Shown: one piece after another, positions 1 through 8,467 of the stretch | Layout of the letters: every line of letters starts with the position of its first letter | Numbering within the stretch: position 1 is the first letter of the stretch | Source of the DNA: NCEH01 sp002257205 | Lineage (GTDB): Bacteria > Pseudomonadota > Alphaproteobacteria > Rhizobiales > Xanthobacteraceae | Assembly (NCBI RefSeq): GCF_043195105.1 | Contig: NZ_JBAFWO010000009.1 | Strand: one strand, 5' to 3' | DNA: 64,000 bases | Made by a program: the position numbers and the translations under genes | The notes under the pieces: model-generated | What the model saw: the letters and a program-made list of their open reading frames with translations, nothing else | Told to the model about the DNA's origin: nothing | Databases searched by the model: none

Positions 1-123
1 CCGGGCCAGTCCCGCGGGGACGCGGGTCGCCTGTTGCCTCCACCAATAGGCATAGCCGGCAGCCCCGGCGGCCGCGAGGATGACGACGGCAATGATCGGA
101 GCAATACGCACATTCTCATCCAT
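1..123 (-). CDS. HlyD-family membrane fusion protein, N-terminal fragment
   Basis: The reading frame starts at ATG 123 on the minus strand and runs off the left edge, giving 41 residues. It has a short polar N-terminus, one hydrophobic segment (about residues 8-25, AAGAAGYAYWW) and then a basic linker ending VPAGLAR. This is the usual beginning of a periplasmic adaptor of the HlyD/EmrA type, anchored by one inner-membrane helix and working with an ABC or MFS exporter. The diagnostic biotinyl-lipoyl part lies outside the window, so the family call rests on the N-terminus only. Confidence 0.55.
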   Translation of the reverse strand, partial: MDENVRIAPIIAVVILAAAGAAGYAYWWRQQATRVPAGLAR

Positions 124-458
124 GTTAGGCGAGTAGTCGGCGCCATCGTGGAAACGACTTCAGCCAACCCTGGGGAGAGCGGTTTCTGGATGCGCGATTG
201 ACCCCCTTCGGCGTATCGCAGCGATGCAATTCGAAATGCCGCCAAATGAGACAAGCGGAACACTGAGTCTGAAGGGGTCGTCAGCTCCGGGAGCGATGCG
301 CGACCCAAGGATGCCGATCCTTAATCGAGATTAAAGATGGCTGACCGGGCCATCGCCTAAGTTTGAAAATCAGGAAATGAGAGTGCGGGTGCGGCATGGG
401 GCGACAGCGCCCGCAATGGCGCCATCTATCGTCGTGCCCGCAAGCAGGAGTCACCGGA
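124..458. other. Intergenic region between divergent genes
   Basis: This 335 bp stretch separates the divergent HlyD-like gene and the metal-ATPase operon. I see no convincing gene in it. It contains one FNR/FixK-like box at 321-334 and, about 23 bp further, TAAGTT (358-363), which could be a -10 element for the rightward operon. Confidence 0.5.
321..334. promoter_or_regulatory. FNR/FixK-type box upstream of metal-ATPase operon
   Basis: TTAATCGAGATTAA is a palindrome that fits TTRAY-N4-RTYAA, the relaxed form of the FNR/FixK consensus TTGAT-N4-ATCAA. If it acts as a class II site centred at -41.5, the -10 should fall near 357-362, where TAAGTT is found. The start codon of the first gene is about 125 bp downstream, so the leader would be long. 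Confidence 0.5.
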
Positions 459-701
459 ATGAGCACCACGTCTGCCGACCAGACCAAGACGACCTCCGAG
501 CATTCGGTCCCAAATGCCTCTTCCTGCTGCGATGGCCATGCCGGCGCAGAGGCCGCGGAGAAAGCGAATGCTCATGGCTCCTGCGGCAATCACGAAAATG
601 CTGCGGCGCCCGACACGGTCGCGCCCGCTGGCGAACTGGACAAGTCAGTCTCCAGTGCTGGTCATCACCCGAAGAAGACCGGCTCCTGCGGCGGCAGTTG
701 A
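459..701 (+). CDS. Small Cys/His-rich protein preceding metal ATPase
   Basis: An 80-residue soluble protein with no signal peptide. The start at ATG 459 is supported by AGGAG at 446-450. It carries SSCCDGH near residue 27, GSCGNH in the middle, an SAGHHPKK stretch and the C-terminal end GSCGGS, so cysteine and histidine pairs are spread along a flexible, low-complexity chain. It lies 72 bp upstream of the P-type ATPase and probably in the same transcript. A role as metal buffer or delivery protein is inferred from composition and position; I recognise no named family. Confidence 0.6.
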   Translation: MSTTSADQTKTTSEHSVPNASSCCDGHAGAEAAEKANAHGSCGNHENAAAPDTVAPAGELDKSVSSAGHHPKKTGSCGGS

Positions 702-773
702 CAGCGCGATCCGTGAAAAAGGCGGGTGGTTCGTGGTGGGCATCCGCTCCGATTTCGACAGGAGACGCCGGTT

Positions 774-3182
774 GTGACGACCACAACAATTGACGTGGAG
801 CAATTCTTCGATGTGCTCGATCCGCTCGTGGTCGAGAAGCGCCTGCGTCGATTGCCCGGTGTCACCTCCGCCGCCGTCAACTTCGCGTCCGGCACGGCTA
901 CGGTCGGCTTCGACGAGACACGTACCAGCCTGGAGACCATCCAGGCCGAGGTGATCGCCTGCGGCTTCCATTGCCGCGGCGAGGTGGTTCCGAGGCACCA
1001 ATGCGTGCCAAACGAGACGACCGTGCCGCCGGCGCATCCGGCGGCGCCGCATCGTCATGGCGCCGGTCACGCGGGCCACGGGGCGCATCCTGCCTCTGGG
1101 ACGCCGGGTAAGGCGATGCCGATCTCGCACGATGCCATGGCCCATGAGATGGGTCATGGCGCGGGAATGGACATGCAGGGCATGGTCCGGGACATGCGCA
1201 ACCGGTTCTGGGTCGCGTTGATTTTCTCCGTGCCGATATTTCTGCTGCAGCCGATGGGCATGGATTTCCTGCGCATCGATCCGCCATTCGGCCTCGATCG
1301 CGAGATCCTCCTTTTCGTTCTCGCGAGCGCCGCGATCCTCTATCCGAGTTGGCCCTTCGTCGTCGCGGCGATCCGCGCGCTGCGCAACGGCGTGCTCAAC
1401 ATGGCGGTATTGGTGCTGCTCAGTGTCGGCACGGGCTACCTGTTCAGCGTCGGCTCGACCTTTTTCTTCAAAGGCCAGCAGTTCTACGAGGCTGTTGCCG
1501 TTCTGTTGGTGTTCATTCTGCTCGGACACTGGCTTGAGATGCGGGCACGAGCTGGCGCGTCGGAGGCAATCCGTCAGCTCATGGACCTCGCGCCGCCCAA
1601 GGCCACGGTGCTCAGGAGCGGTGCCGAGATCGAGATCCCGACCGCCGAGGTCCTACTGGGCGATACGGTCATTCTGCGTCCCGGCAACAAAATCCCTGTG
1701 GACGGCGAGGTTTTCGAAGGTCGCTCCGACGTCGATGAATCGATGTTGACGGGCGAGTCGATGCCGGTCTCGAAGAAGCCGGGCGACATGGTCATCGGAG
1801 CCACCATCAACAAGAGTGGCAGCTTGCGCTACAAGGCGACGAAGGTGGGTGCCGACACGGCCCTCGCCCAAATCGTCAAGCTCGTCCAGGAAGCGCAGAA
1901 TTCCAAGGCGCCGGCGCAGCTTCTCGCCGATCGGGCCTCGCAATGGCTTGTGCTCGCGGCGATCCTGATCGGTCTCGTCACCTTCGCGGTCTGGTATTTC
2001 TGGATCGGTCAGACCCTCCTCTTCGCGCTGACGCTGACCATCACCGTCTTTGTCATCGCCTGTCCCGATGCGCTGGGGCTCGCCACGCCGATGGCGGTGA
2101 TGGTGGGAACCGGGCTCGGCGCGATGAACGGCATCCTGTTCAAGAACGCGTCCGCGCTGGAGGATGCGACCAAGCTCGACGTCATCGTTTTCGACAAGAC
2201 CGGCACGCTGACCATGGGTCAGCCGCGCGTGGTCGACGTGATCGCGGCAGGCCAGGCGTCGCCCGATGAGGTGCTGCGCATCGCGGCCGCGGTCGAGCAC
2301 GGTTCGGATCATCCGCTCGCGCTGGCGATCATCGAACGCGCTGAAGGGCTCACTGTGCCGGACGCGCAGTCCTTCCTCAATCTCGAGGGGAAAGGCGCCC
2401 GCGCCGAGATCGAGGGTCAGACGACGTTTCTCGGCAACCGTCGGCTCATGGACGAGGAAAAGATCGGCCTTGACGAACTCGCCGATGCGGCGGAGCAGTT
2501 GAAGGGCGCCGGCCGAACCGTGGTTCATGTCGCCCGTGGCGGCCGCCTTCTCGGCATCGTCGCGATCGCCGACGCACCGCGCCCGACCGCCCAGGCGACC
2601 GTAGCCAAGCTGCGCGAGCGTGGCGTCCAAGTCGCCATGCTGACCGGCGACAACGCCGGCACGGCGAAGCGAATCGCCGCAACTCTCGGCATTGATATGG
2701 TGCTGGCGGATGTACTGCCGGGCCAGAAGGCGGCGAAGATTCAGGAACTGCAGGCACAAGGCCACAAGGTCGGGATGGTCGGCGACGGCGTCAACGACGC
2801 TCCGGCACTCACCCAGGCCGATGTGGGGTTCGCCATCGGTGCGGGGACGGACGTCGCCATCGAGAGCGCCGACGTCGTGCTGATGAAGAGCGATCCGTAC
2901 GACATCGTCGGCGCCATCGAGCTCTCCCGCGCAACCCTGCGCAAGATGCACCAGAACCTGTGGTGGGCCGTGGCCTACAATGTCATCGCCTTCCCGCTCG
3001 CAGCGGGCGTGCTCTACCCAATGCTGCTGAGCCCCGAAATCGCCGCTCTCGCCATGTCGGGCAGCTCGGCTCTGGTGGCGATCAACGCCCTGATGCTCAA
3101 GCGCACACGGCTGGCCGGCATCACGCGCGGCAGCAGAGTCCAAAGTGGTTCAACGGAAACCGCAGTCGAGGCGGCGGCGTGA
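774..3182 (+). CDS. Heavy-metal translocating P1B-type ATPase with CPD motif
   Basis: An 802-residue inner-membrane metal export ATPase. The chosen start is GTG 774, with GGAGA just upstream; a longer ATG at 726 lacks this support. Residues 1-75 look like an HMA fold but have no CxxC pair. Residues about 85-135 are His- and Met-rich (GHAGHGAH, HEMGHGAGMDMQGM). The catalytic core is complete: TGES actuator loop, DKTG with the phosphorylated Asp near 474, HP motif (SDHPLAL) and GDGVND hinge. The transmembrane metal motif reads CPD (Cys about 430) where copper and zinc ATPases usually have CPC, CPH or SPC. The ion is therefore uncertain. The stop overlaps the start of the next gene. Confidence 0.9.
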   Translation: MTTTTIDVEQFFDVLDPLVVEKRLRRLPGVTSAAVNFASGTATVGFDETRTSLETIQAEVIACGFHCRGEVVPRHQCVPNETTVPPAHPAAPHRHGAGHAGHGAHPASGTPGKAMPISHDAMAHEMGHGAGMDMQGMVRDMRNRFWVALIFSVPIFLLQPMGMDFLRIDPPFGLDREILLFVLASAAILYPSWPFVVAAIRALRNGVLNMAVLVLLSVGTGYLFSVGSTFFFKGQQFYEAVAVLLVFILLGHWLEMRARAGASEAIRQLMDLAPPKATVLRSGAEIEIPTAEVLLGDTVILRPGNKIPVDGEVFEGRSDVDESMLTGESMPVSKKPGDMVIGATINKSGSLRYKATKVGADTALAQIVKLVQEAQNSKAPAQLLADRASQWLVLAAILIGLVTFAVWYFWIGQTLLFALTLTITVFVIACPDALGLATPMAVMVGTGLGAMNGILFKNASALEDATKLDVIVFDKTGTLTMGQPRVVDVIAAGQASPDEVLRIAAAVEHGSDHPLALAIIERAEGLTVPDAQSFLNLEGKGARAEIEGQTTFLGNRRLMDEEKIGLDELADAAEQLKGAGRTVVHVARGGRLLGIVAIADAPRPTAQATVAKLRERGVQVAMLTGDNAGTAKRIAATLGIDMVLADVLPGQKAAKIQELQAQGHKVGMVGDGVNDAPALTQADVGFAIGAGTDVAIESADVVLMKSDPYDIVGAIELSRATLRKMHQNLWWAVAYNVIAFPLAAGVLYPMLLSPEIAALAMSGSSALVAINALMLKRTRLAGITRGSRVQSGSTETAVEAAA

Positions 3183-4441
3183 TCGCGGCAAGTTCTTTCC
3201 AACCATTGCGATGGTGGATGATGATCTCATTGCTTCTGGCAATGTTCACGATTACCGTGGGTTACGGGTTCCTTCTGCCGATACTTCCGCTTGCGATTCA
3301 ACGGATAGCAGGAACGACGGATCCTACTGTCCTATCGCGGCATACCGGCATACTGACCGGAACCTACACCCTCGCGCTGTTTTTGTTCGCACCACTATGG
3401 GGCCGCCTTGCGGATCGGCATGGTAGCCGCCCCGTGCTGCTCGCGGGACTGATGGGGTTCTCCTTGACCCTGGCACTGTTTGCGCTCGCCGATGGCCTCC
3501 CTCTGCTCTATCTCGGCCGCTTCCTGAACGGGTTGTTCGCGGCTTCCATTGTGCCCGCAGCCTATGCCCTTGTCGGCGACTATGCTCGGACCAAGGAATG
3601 GCGCGCGCGCCGCTTTGCTCTGCTCAACATTGCCGGTGCCATCGGCTTCCTGGTCGGGCCGATGCTGGGAAGCTTCACCGTGGTTGTCGCCCGCGAACTC
3701 CTTCCAGGCTCGGGCGAGGCTGCAATTTCCCTTTCACCCTATTTAACGACATCGGGCTTTTCGCTTCTGGTGGCGCTGGCAGTATGGTTCTTTGTGCCTG
3801 ACGCCATGGAGCGCGGCGTAAATCAGGAGGGAGTTGCAAGTGGGCCTGAGGGCCGTGCCGCCCTTCCACGCCTCCTTGTCATTTCGTTCGTAACCGCCGC
3901 GGCTGTGGGTGCCTTCGAAGTCGGCCTGTCGCTTCGCGGAATGCAAGTTCTCGACATGAGTACCTACCAGATCGGGCTCATGTTCAGTGTGTGCAGCCTC
4001 GTCATGTTGGTCGCTCAAACGATCGTCTTCTCGCCGCTCGTCAAGCCGGAGACCACACGCTGGTTCCTCGCGCCCGCCCTTGTTGTCTTGGCAGTGAGCG
4101 TCGCCGCCGTGCCATTCGCCGCAGCGACCGTGCCTACGGCCATCGTCGTAGCCGCGATCGCGGCCAGCGCTGGTATCCTCTCCCCCATCGCGACGTACTG
4201 GATTTCGCTCAGTGCGGGGGAAAGGCAAGGAGCGGAATTGGGTCGGCAGACTGCGGCCGCAAGTCTCGGCCAAGCGGCAGGATCGGCCGCTGGCGGTCTG
4301 CTGTTTGGGGTTTCCTTCGTGCCAAACGCGCCCTTCACGCTAACGGCCCTCGTGGTGCTGGGAGGCGTCGTCGCAAGTCTTGGTATCCCGGGCCTCCTGG
4401 CACGGGTTAACTCTCCCGCCGCTCTTGAAACGGCGCACTGA
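3179..4441 (+). CDS. MFS transporter
   Basis: A 420-residue major facilitator with about 12 hydrophobic segments. The loop 2-3 signature appears as GRLADRHGSRPVLLAG. GTG 3179 overlaps the ATPase stop codon, which indicates translational coupling; the double ATG near 3215 (WWMMISLLL) is an alternative start. The fold resembles drug/proton antiporters of the TetA type, and the substrate cannot be read from sequence. Its tight coupling to a metal ATPase suggests export of a metal, metal complex or toxic compound. Confidence 0.85.
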   Translation: MIAASSFQPLRWWMMISLLLAMFTITVGYGFLLPILPLAIQRIAGTTDPTVLSRHTGILTGTYTLALFLFAPLWGRLADRHGSRPVLLAGLMGFSLTLALFALADGLPLLYLGRFLNGLFAASIVPAAYALVGDYARTKEWRARRFALLNIAGAIGFLVGPMLGSFTVVVARELLPGSGEAAISLSPYLTTSGFSLLVALAVWFFVPDAMERGVNQEGVASGPEGRAALPRLLVISFVTAAAVGAFEVGLSLRGMQVLDMSTYQIGLMFSVCSLVMLVAQTIVFSPLVKPETTRWFLAPALVVLAVSVAAVPFAAATVPTAIVVAAIAASAGILSPIATYWISLSAGERQGAELGRQTAAASLGQAAGSAAGGLLFGVSFVPNAPFTLTALVVLGGVVASLGIPGLLARVNSPAALETAH

Positions 4442-4636
4442 TGGATTTCGGCGCCTTTAGATCGCGATTCAGCGAGAGAATGGGAGTTACGAATTGGCAA
4501 GCCGAAGATATCCGACTGAGTAGGATCGGCCCCCGGTGAACGCCTGTCTAGGTTGGCAGGCGGCTGCGCTTTCGTACCGTTGAATTGCAACCGACGATAC
4601 TTCGGAATGCAACAAACTTCATGACAGGAATTCCAG

Positions 4637-5407
4637 ATGGGCAAGAAAGAAAAACACGAAGCCACCAGACAAGCACTTCACGAACTCCAGGTGGAGCTGG
4701 CGGGCCTTCAGAAGCACCTCATCAAATCCAGCAAGAAGGTTCTCGTGATCTTCGAAGGACGGGACGCCTCCGGCAAGGATGGAACGATCAAGCGAATCGT
4801 TGAGCATCTCAGCCCGCGCGAGACGCGGGTGGTCGCACTGGGCAAACCGTCCGACCGAGACCAGAAGTCTTGGTATTTCCAACGTTGGGTGCCGCATCTG
4901 CCGGCAGGCGGGGAGATCGTGCTGTTCAACCGCAGTTGGTACAATCGCGCCGGGGTCGAGCGGGTAATGGGCTTCTGCAGCAACGAGGAATATGACGAGT
5001 TCCTCATGACGGCCCCGCTGTTCGAGCAGCTGCTCGCCCATTGTGGCGTCACCATCCTCAAATACTATTTGGATATCTCGCGAACCGAACAGAAGCGCCG
5101 GCTGAAGGATCGCCGCGACGATCCGCTCAAGCAGTGGAAGCTGAGCCCGATCGACGATACAGCGACAAAGCACTGGGACGATTATAGTGTAGCCCGGAAC
5201 GAGATGCTGGCCCGTACGCACACGCCATTTGCGCCCTGGACCGTCGTGCGCGCGGACGACAAGTCAGAGGCACGGCTTAATGTCATCCGAGATTTCCTGA
5301 CGCGCTTCGACTTCGACGGTAAGGACCGCGCTCGCGACCTCCCCGACCCCAATCTCGTATTCTTGTACGACAAGGCGGCGGTTACGAACGGCCTTATCTC
5401 GGAGTAA
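4637..5407 (+). CDS. ppk2: Polyphosphate kinase 2
   Basis: A 256-residue cytoplasmic enzyme of the PPK2 family, which moves phosphate between polyphosphate and nucleoside phosphates. Visible motifs are Walker A (FEGRDASGKDGTI, residues about 39-51), the Walker B region LFNRSWYNRAGVERVMGF and the basic lid around KRRLKDRRDDPLKQWKLSPID. The length fits single-domain, class I type PPK2. It is monocistronic, with no overlap to its neighbours. Polyphosphate turnover fits the surrounding PHA and stress genes. Confidence 0.93.
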   Translation: MGKKEKHEATRQALHELQVELAGLQKHLIKSSKKVLVIFEGRDASGKDGTIKRIVEHLSPRETRVVALGKPSDRDQKSWYFQRWVPHLPAGGEIVLFNRSWYNRAGVERVMGFCSNEEYDEFLMTAPLFEQLLAHCGVTILKYYLDISRTEQKRRLKDRRDDPLKQWKLSPIDDTATKHWDDYSVARNEMLARTHTPFAPWTVVRADDKSEARLNVIRDFLTRFDFDGKDRARDLPDPNLVFLYDKAAVTNGLISE

Positions 5408-5617
5408 TTAGTCCAGCATAGAACTTGCCATCTTACGATGAAATCGTCGCACGTTAGGTCGGCATGGGTGCTGAGACATGTCAATTGGTGGTGTTGACAC
5501 GAGAAGTATCTGGCTTTGCGTGTTGCCGCGACGAGCCTGGACGGAGGGCTCGCCCCTTCGCAGATTCTTGTATCTCAGGTTGTGAATTCACGCAGCAAAA
5601 GTGCTAAGGACATTCTA
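5408..5617. other. Intergenic region with an inverted repeat
   Basis: A 210 bp non-coding gap. The only structure I noticed is TGTCAA (5479-5484) and TTGACA (5494-5499), a perfect 6 bp inverted repeat with a 9 bp centre. It could be an operator for the small membrane protein gene that follows. No matching -10 lies 17 bp after the TTGACA. Confidence 0.25.
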
Positions 5618-5842
5618 ATGATGGACCAACCCTATATGATGATTGGCTATTGGTCGGCTTGGCACTGGATCGCTTTCGTCTTGTTTGTCACGCTGCTGCT
5701 TTACCCCGTCGGACGCATTCTCGCTCGAATTGGATTCTCGCCACTTTGGTCGATCGTTGCGCTCGTGCCTCTGGCCAACTTGGTGGGTCTCTGGATTGTT
5801 GCGTTGCAGGAATGGCCGCGGGATAGGTCTGGATCGCGCTGA
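5618..5842 (+). CDS. Small two-helix membrane protein
   Basis: A 74-residue protein starting at the ATG preceded by AAGGA (5606-5610); the longer frame upstream is unlikely. It has a Met-rich start (MMDQPYMMIGYW), a helix around WIAFVLFVTLLLYPVG, a short loop RILARIGF and a second helix around IVALVPLANLVGLWIVAL, then a charged tail. Both ends are probably on the same side of the membrane. The compact RIGFSP link between helices is seen in many small uncharacterised alphaproteobacterial membrane proteins. No function can be assigned. Confidence 0.7.
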   Translation: MMDQPYMMIGYWSAWHWIAFVLFVTLLLYPVGRILARIGFSPLWSIVALVPLANLVGLWIVALQEWPRDRSGSR

Positions 5843-5987
5843 CGCGCGACCCCTGTCGCTCAAAAGGCCTTGGGGGCCCGAATGCCGCTTGGCGGGAAGT
5901 CGAGTTCGGCACTCCGGCGTTTGCCAGGCAGTCCGGTCCTTCGAGTGACGATGTATTGGTTGAGGTAAGTGTGCCGCTGCGACGGAA

Positions 5988-6001
5988 TTGACTGAGATCA
6001 A
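5988..6001. promoter_or_regulatory. FNR/FixK box before small gene
   Basis: TTGACTGAGATCAA differs from TTGAT-N4-ATCAA by one base. It is centred 65 bp before the ATG at 6060. The position expected for a -10 of a class II promoter (about 6024-6029) holds TAGCAT (6023-6028). This supports both the site and the small gene downstream. Confidence 0.6.
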
Positions 6002-6059
6002 ACGCCAGTCACATCGGTGTCGTAGCATGCAAGCCCTGCCGAGAGATTGGAGAGGACGG

Positions 6060-6290
6060 ATGAAACAGTCGGTTCGGCCCTTCGTGGTTGAGATCAAGCG
6101 GAACCGGAAATTCTCCGCGAAAATTGAAGCTGGGCTCCACAACTCTTCGAACGGTAAGGGTGACCACCGATATCAGGGCGAAGATGGTGTCGTGTCACCC
6201 CGGGGATCGAAGGGTGAAGAACTGCTTTCCTCCCGAGACATCTTGAGGCTTCCGAATGTTTTAGAAAAGCGCTTGGTTAAGGACCAGTAG
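6060..6290 (+). CDS. Small basic protein, unknown function
   Basis: A 76-residue protein starting at an ATG with GAGAGGA shortly upstream. The N-terminus MKQSVRPFVVEIKRNRKFSA resembles small basic rhizobial proteins that begin with a Pro-Phe-Val-Val-Glu-x-Lys strand followed by basic residues. The rest is hydrophilic and of low complexity. A nearly perfect FNR/FixK box with a plausible -10 lies upstream, which favours a real gene. The function is unknown. Confidence 0.5.
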   Translation: MKQSVRPFVVEIKRNRKFSAKIEAGLHNSSNGKGDHRYQGEDGVVSPRGSKGEELLSSRDILRLPNVLEKRLVKDQ

Positions 6291-6332
6291 TTCGTCGCAG
6301 CAGTGTATCGGCAACGAGTGGCGCTTCAGGCG

Positions 6333-7406
6333 CTACGGAGTAATGGCAACCTTCAACACCCCGTCACGCTGATGGGAGAAGAGGTCATAGGCATTCTCGA
6401 TGTCGTCGAGCTTGTAGCGGTGGGTGATCAGCGGCGTCAGATCGACCCTTCCGGAAGCGATCACGTCCATGAGCCGCCGCATCCGCTCCTTGCCACCCGG
6501 ACACAGCGCCGTGACGATCTTGTGATCTCCTAGCCCAGCAACGAAGGCCCCAAGCGGGATCCGAAGGTCGGTCGAGTAGACGCCAAGGCTCGACAGCGTG
6601 CCGCCCGGCCGCAGCACGCGCAGCGCAGCCTCGAAGGTTGCCTGCGTCCCGAGGGCCTCGATCGCAACATCAACCCCGCGCCCGTCCGTGATCCTCATGA
6701 TCTCCTCGACAGGGTCAGCTTTCTTGAAATCGATGATGAAGTCCGCGCCGAGCATGCGCGACACGGCCATTCGTTCGGCGATCGCATCGACGGCGATGAT
6801 CATCGTGGCGCCTCTCAATTTGGCGCCGGCGGTGGCACAAAGGCCGATCGGCCCTTGAGCGAAAACCACGACGCTATCGCCGATGCGAATGTCTCCGTTC
6901 TCCGCGCCGACGAAGCCTGTAGACATGATGTCCGGGCACATCAGAACCTGTTCGTCGGTCAAGCCTTCGGGTACGAGACTCAAATTGACCATGGCATCAG
7001 GAACGCACACGAACTCGGCCTGACAGCCATCGATCGTGTTGCCGAATTTCCAACCGCCCGCCGGCTTCCACCCGTGCTTGGTGCCTGCCCCGTCCTGCGA
7101 GTGATAGCCGCAAAGACAAGCATTGCTATGACCGCTCGGCGTGATTGCGCCGGCGATGACGCGCTGCCCCTCGTGAAAACCGGAAACGGCGGAGCCGAGC
7201 TTCTCGATCACCCCGACCGGCTCGTGACCGATGGTCAGGCCTTTGGCCACCGGATACTCACCTTTGAGAATATGCACGTCGGTTCCACAAATCGTCGTGG
7301 TCGTAATCCGGATGAGCGCGTCAAGCGGACCAATGTCTGGAATCGGCTTTTCATCAAGGACGATGCGGCCAGGTTCGACAAAAACGGCTGCTCGCATCAA
7401 TGCCAT
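6333..7406 (-). CDS. Zinc-dependent alcohol dehydrogenase (isopropanol dehydrogenase type)
   Basis: A 357-residue medium-chain dehydrogenase. ATG 7406 has AAGGAG close upstream and is preferred over an upstream ATG at 7430. The catalytic zinc site is visible as ICGTDVH, with GHEPVG after it. Instead of the four-Cys structural zinc loop it has the SGHSNACLCGYH / GWKPAGGWKFGN region typical of the NADP isopropanol dehydrogenase branch. The Rossmann glycines appear as FAQGPIGLCATAGAKLRG. It likely interconverts small alcohols and carbonyls in the cytoplasm. An FNR-like box sits 61-74 bp before the start, consistent with oxygen-responsive control. Confidence 0.9.
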   Translation of the reverse strand: MALMRAAVFVEPGRIVLDEKPIPDIGPLDALIRITTTTICGTDVHILKGEYPVAKGLTIGHEPVGVIEKLGSAVSGFHEGQRVIAGAITPSGHSNACLCGYHSQDGAGTKHGWKPAGGWKFGNTIDGCQAEFVCVPDAMVNLSLVPEGLTDEQVLMCPDIMSTGFVGAENGDIRIGDSVVVFAQGPIGLCATAGAKLRGATMIIAVDAIAERMAVSRMLGADFIIDFKKADPVEEIMRITDGRGVDVAIEALGTQATFEAALRVLRPGGTLSSLGVYSTDLRIPLGAFVAGLGDHKIVTALCPGGKERMRRLMDVIASGRVDLTPLITHRYKLDDIENAYDLFSHQRDGVLKVAITP

Positions 7407-7466
7407 TGAAGATCTCCTTGTGTCGATCACGTATCGATAGTCTCTCGGCTCGACCGAAGCGAAACA

Positions 7467-7480
7467 TTGCTCGGGGTTAA
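7467..7480. promoter_or_regulatory. FNR/FixK-like box upstream of alcohol dehydrogenase
   Basis: TTGCTCGGGGTTAA matches the relaxed consensus with one mismatch in the left half. It lies 61-74 bp upstream of the minus-strand alcohol dehydrogenase start. A TATCGAT sequence (7433-7439 region, minus strand) is near the position expected for the -10. Confidence 0.4.
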
Positions 7481-7600
7481 AGAGCAGTCGAGCGTTGTGA
7501 ATGTCGCCTTCCGCTTTTGCTGGAACCCACGGTGCACCCGAGCCGTCGTCGCGGCCGCTCTCATCGGCGATCGATTGAAGCCATCATCGAATACCGATGT

Positions 7601-7614
7601 TTAACCCCAATCAA
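7601..7614. promoter_or_regulatory. FNR/FixK-type box upstream of truncated cfa
   Basis: TTAACCCCAATCAA fits TTRAY-N4-RTYAA. It ends 64 bp before the ATG of the truncated cyclopropane-fatty-acid synthase gene. The same half-site arrangement, TTAAC-N4-ATCAA, recurs at 33701-33714. Confidence 0.45.
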
Positions 7615-7678
7615 AGAATGCGCCCGCTCCGCGGGGTTCATTGGCATTCAACAGCCGTCGTCTGCGTGGGGCCCAAGG

Positions 7679-8164
7679 ATGAGCATCCAATCCGATCCTT
7701 CGTCTGCTTCCACCGTTTCTGAGAGGCCCCAACCGATTGATAGCGAAGTGAGTCGATCAAGCCCAATTCGGTCGCTCAAAAACATGAGCACGAATGCGAC
7801 AATGCTCCTGTTTCGGAGGCTGCTTGGGCAGATCATCCACGACGGCAGATTGACTGTGATCGCGCCGAACGGAGGCGTCCATCACATCGGTAACGGAACA
7901 CCGTCAATTACGATTCGTATCGTGGATCCAGCTGTGATTCCGCGCCTGCTCCTCAATCCAGATCTTGCCCTCGGCGAGGCCTACATGGATGGCGCATTAT
8001 TGGTGGACGACGGGGATATCTACGGCTTTCTTGATCTCTGCTTTTCAAACATCGGCTGGAGCACTGGCCAAGGGGTGAGGCGCGCACGTGCAGCCCTGAG
8101 TCGCCTCGTCCGACGCTTTGTTGTGGATGACCCTTTCATACCACGCTATCCAACTGAAAAATAA
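7679..8164 (+). pseudogene. Cyclopropane-fatty-acyl-phospholipid synthase, N-terminal fragment
   Basis: The 161-codon frame matches the beginning of CFA synthases: a region like LLGQIIHDGRLTVIAPNG, the strand PSITIRIVDPAVIPRLLLNP, then LALGEAYMDGALLVDDGDIY. In complete enzymes (about 400 residues) this leads into an NVAHHYDL motif and the SAM-binding methyltransferase domain. Here homology fades after ALSRLVRRF and the frame ends PRYPTEK, so the whole catalytic domain is missing. The gene was probably cut by an insertion or rearrangement; an AlpA-like gene lies 80 bp further on. The fragment is unlikely to be active. Confidence 0.75.
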
Positions 8165-8242
8165 AAGATATTATCATGCCGCCAGGCAGCAAGGGTGCGG
8201 TGTTTGGGAGCGGTTTTGTGTGCTCCTGCGTGATGGTCACGC

Positions 8243-8467
8243 TCACTCACTAGCGTCAATCATGAGTCGCTTTGACACACGACACGTCACCATATTCTTT
8301 TGATCCCACGCCTCAAGCTCTTCGACCGGATATAGAACTGCTTTTCCGATTTTGATGTAGGCCGGTCCAATCCTCATGGCGCGCCAATTTCTCAGTGTCC
8401 CAGCCGAGATGCTCCCGCGATAGCGGTCCGAGACTTCCTCAGCCGTCAGATACTTCCTGTCATCCAT
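8243..8467 (-). CDS. AlpA/excisionase-like helix-turn-helix protein
   Basis: A 74-residue DNA-binding protein. The start at ATG 8467 is set by GGAGG six bases upstream. Residues about 1-55 form the winged MerR-like HTH_17 fold: YLTAEEVSDRYRG, then TLRNWRAMRIGPAYIKIG and VLYPVEELEAW. Proteins of this kind act as excisionases or as regulators of integrase genes on mobile elements. It lies immediately beside the truncated CFA gene, as expected near an insertion edge. No integrase is visible next to it. Confidence 0.8.
   Translation of the reverse strand: MDDRKYLTAEEVSDRYRGSISAGTLRNWRAMRIGPAYIKIGKAVLYPVEELEAWDQKNMVTCRVSKRLMIDASE

Noticed and set aside
645..1529. 294-codon minus-strand frame over the start of the metal ATPase
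   Set aside because: Composition is that of an antisense reading (Arg, His and Glu-rich) with no domain.
1653..3143. Long minus-strand frame (496 codons) opposite the first P-type ATPase
   Set aside because: It is an antisense shadow of a gene with complete catalytic motifs, and its translation shows no domain.
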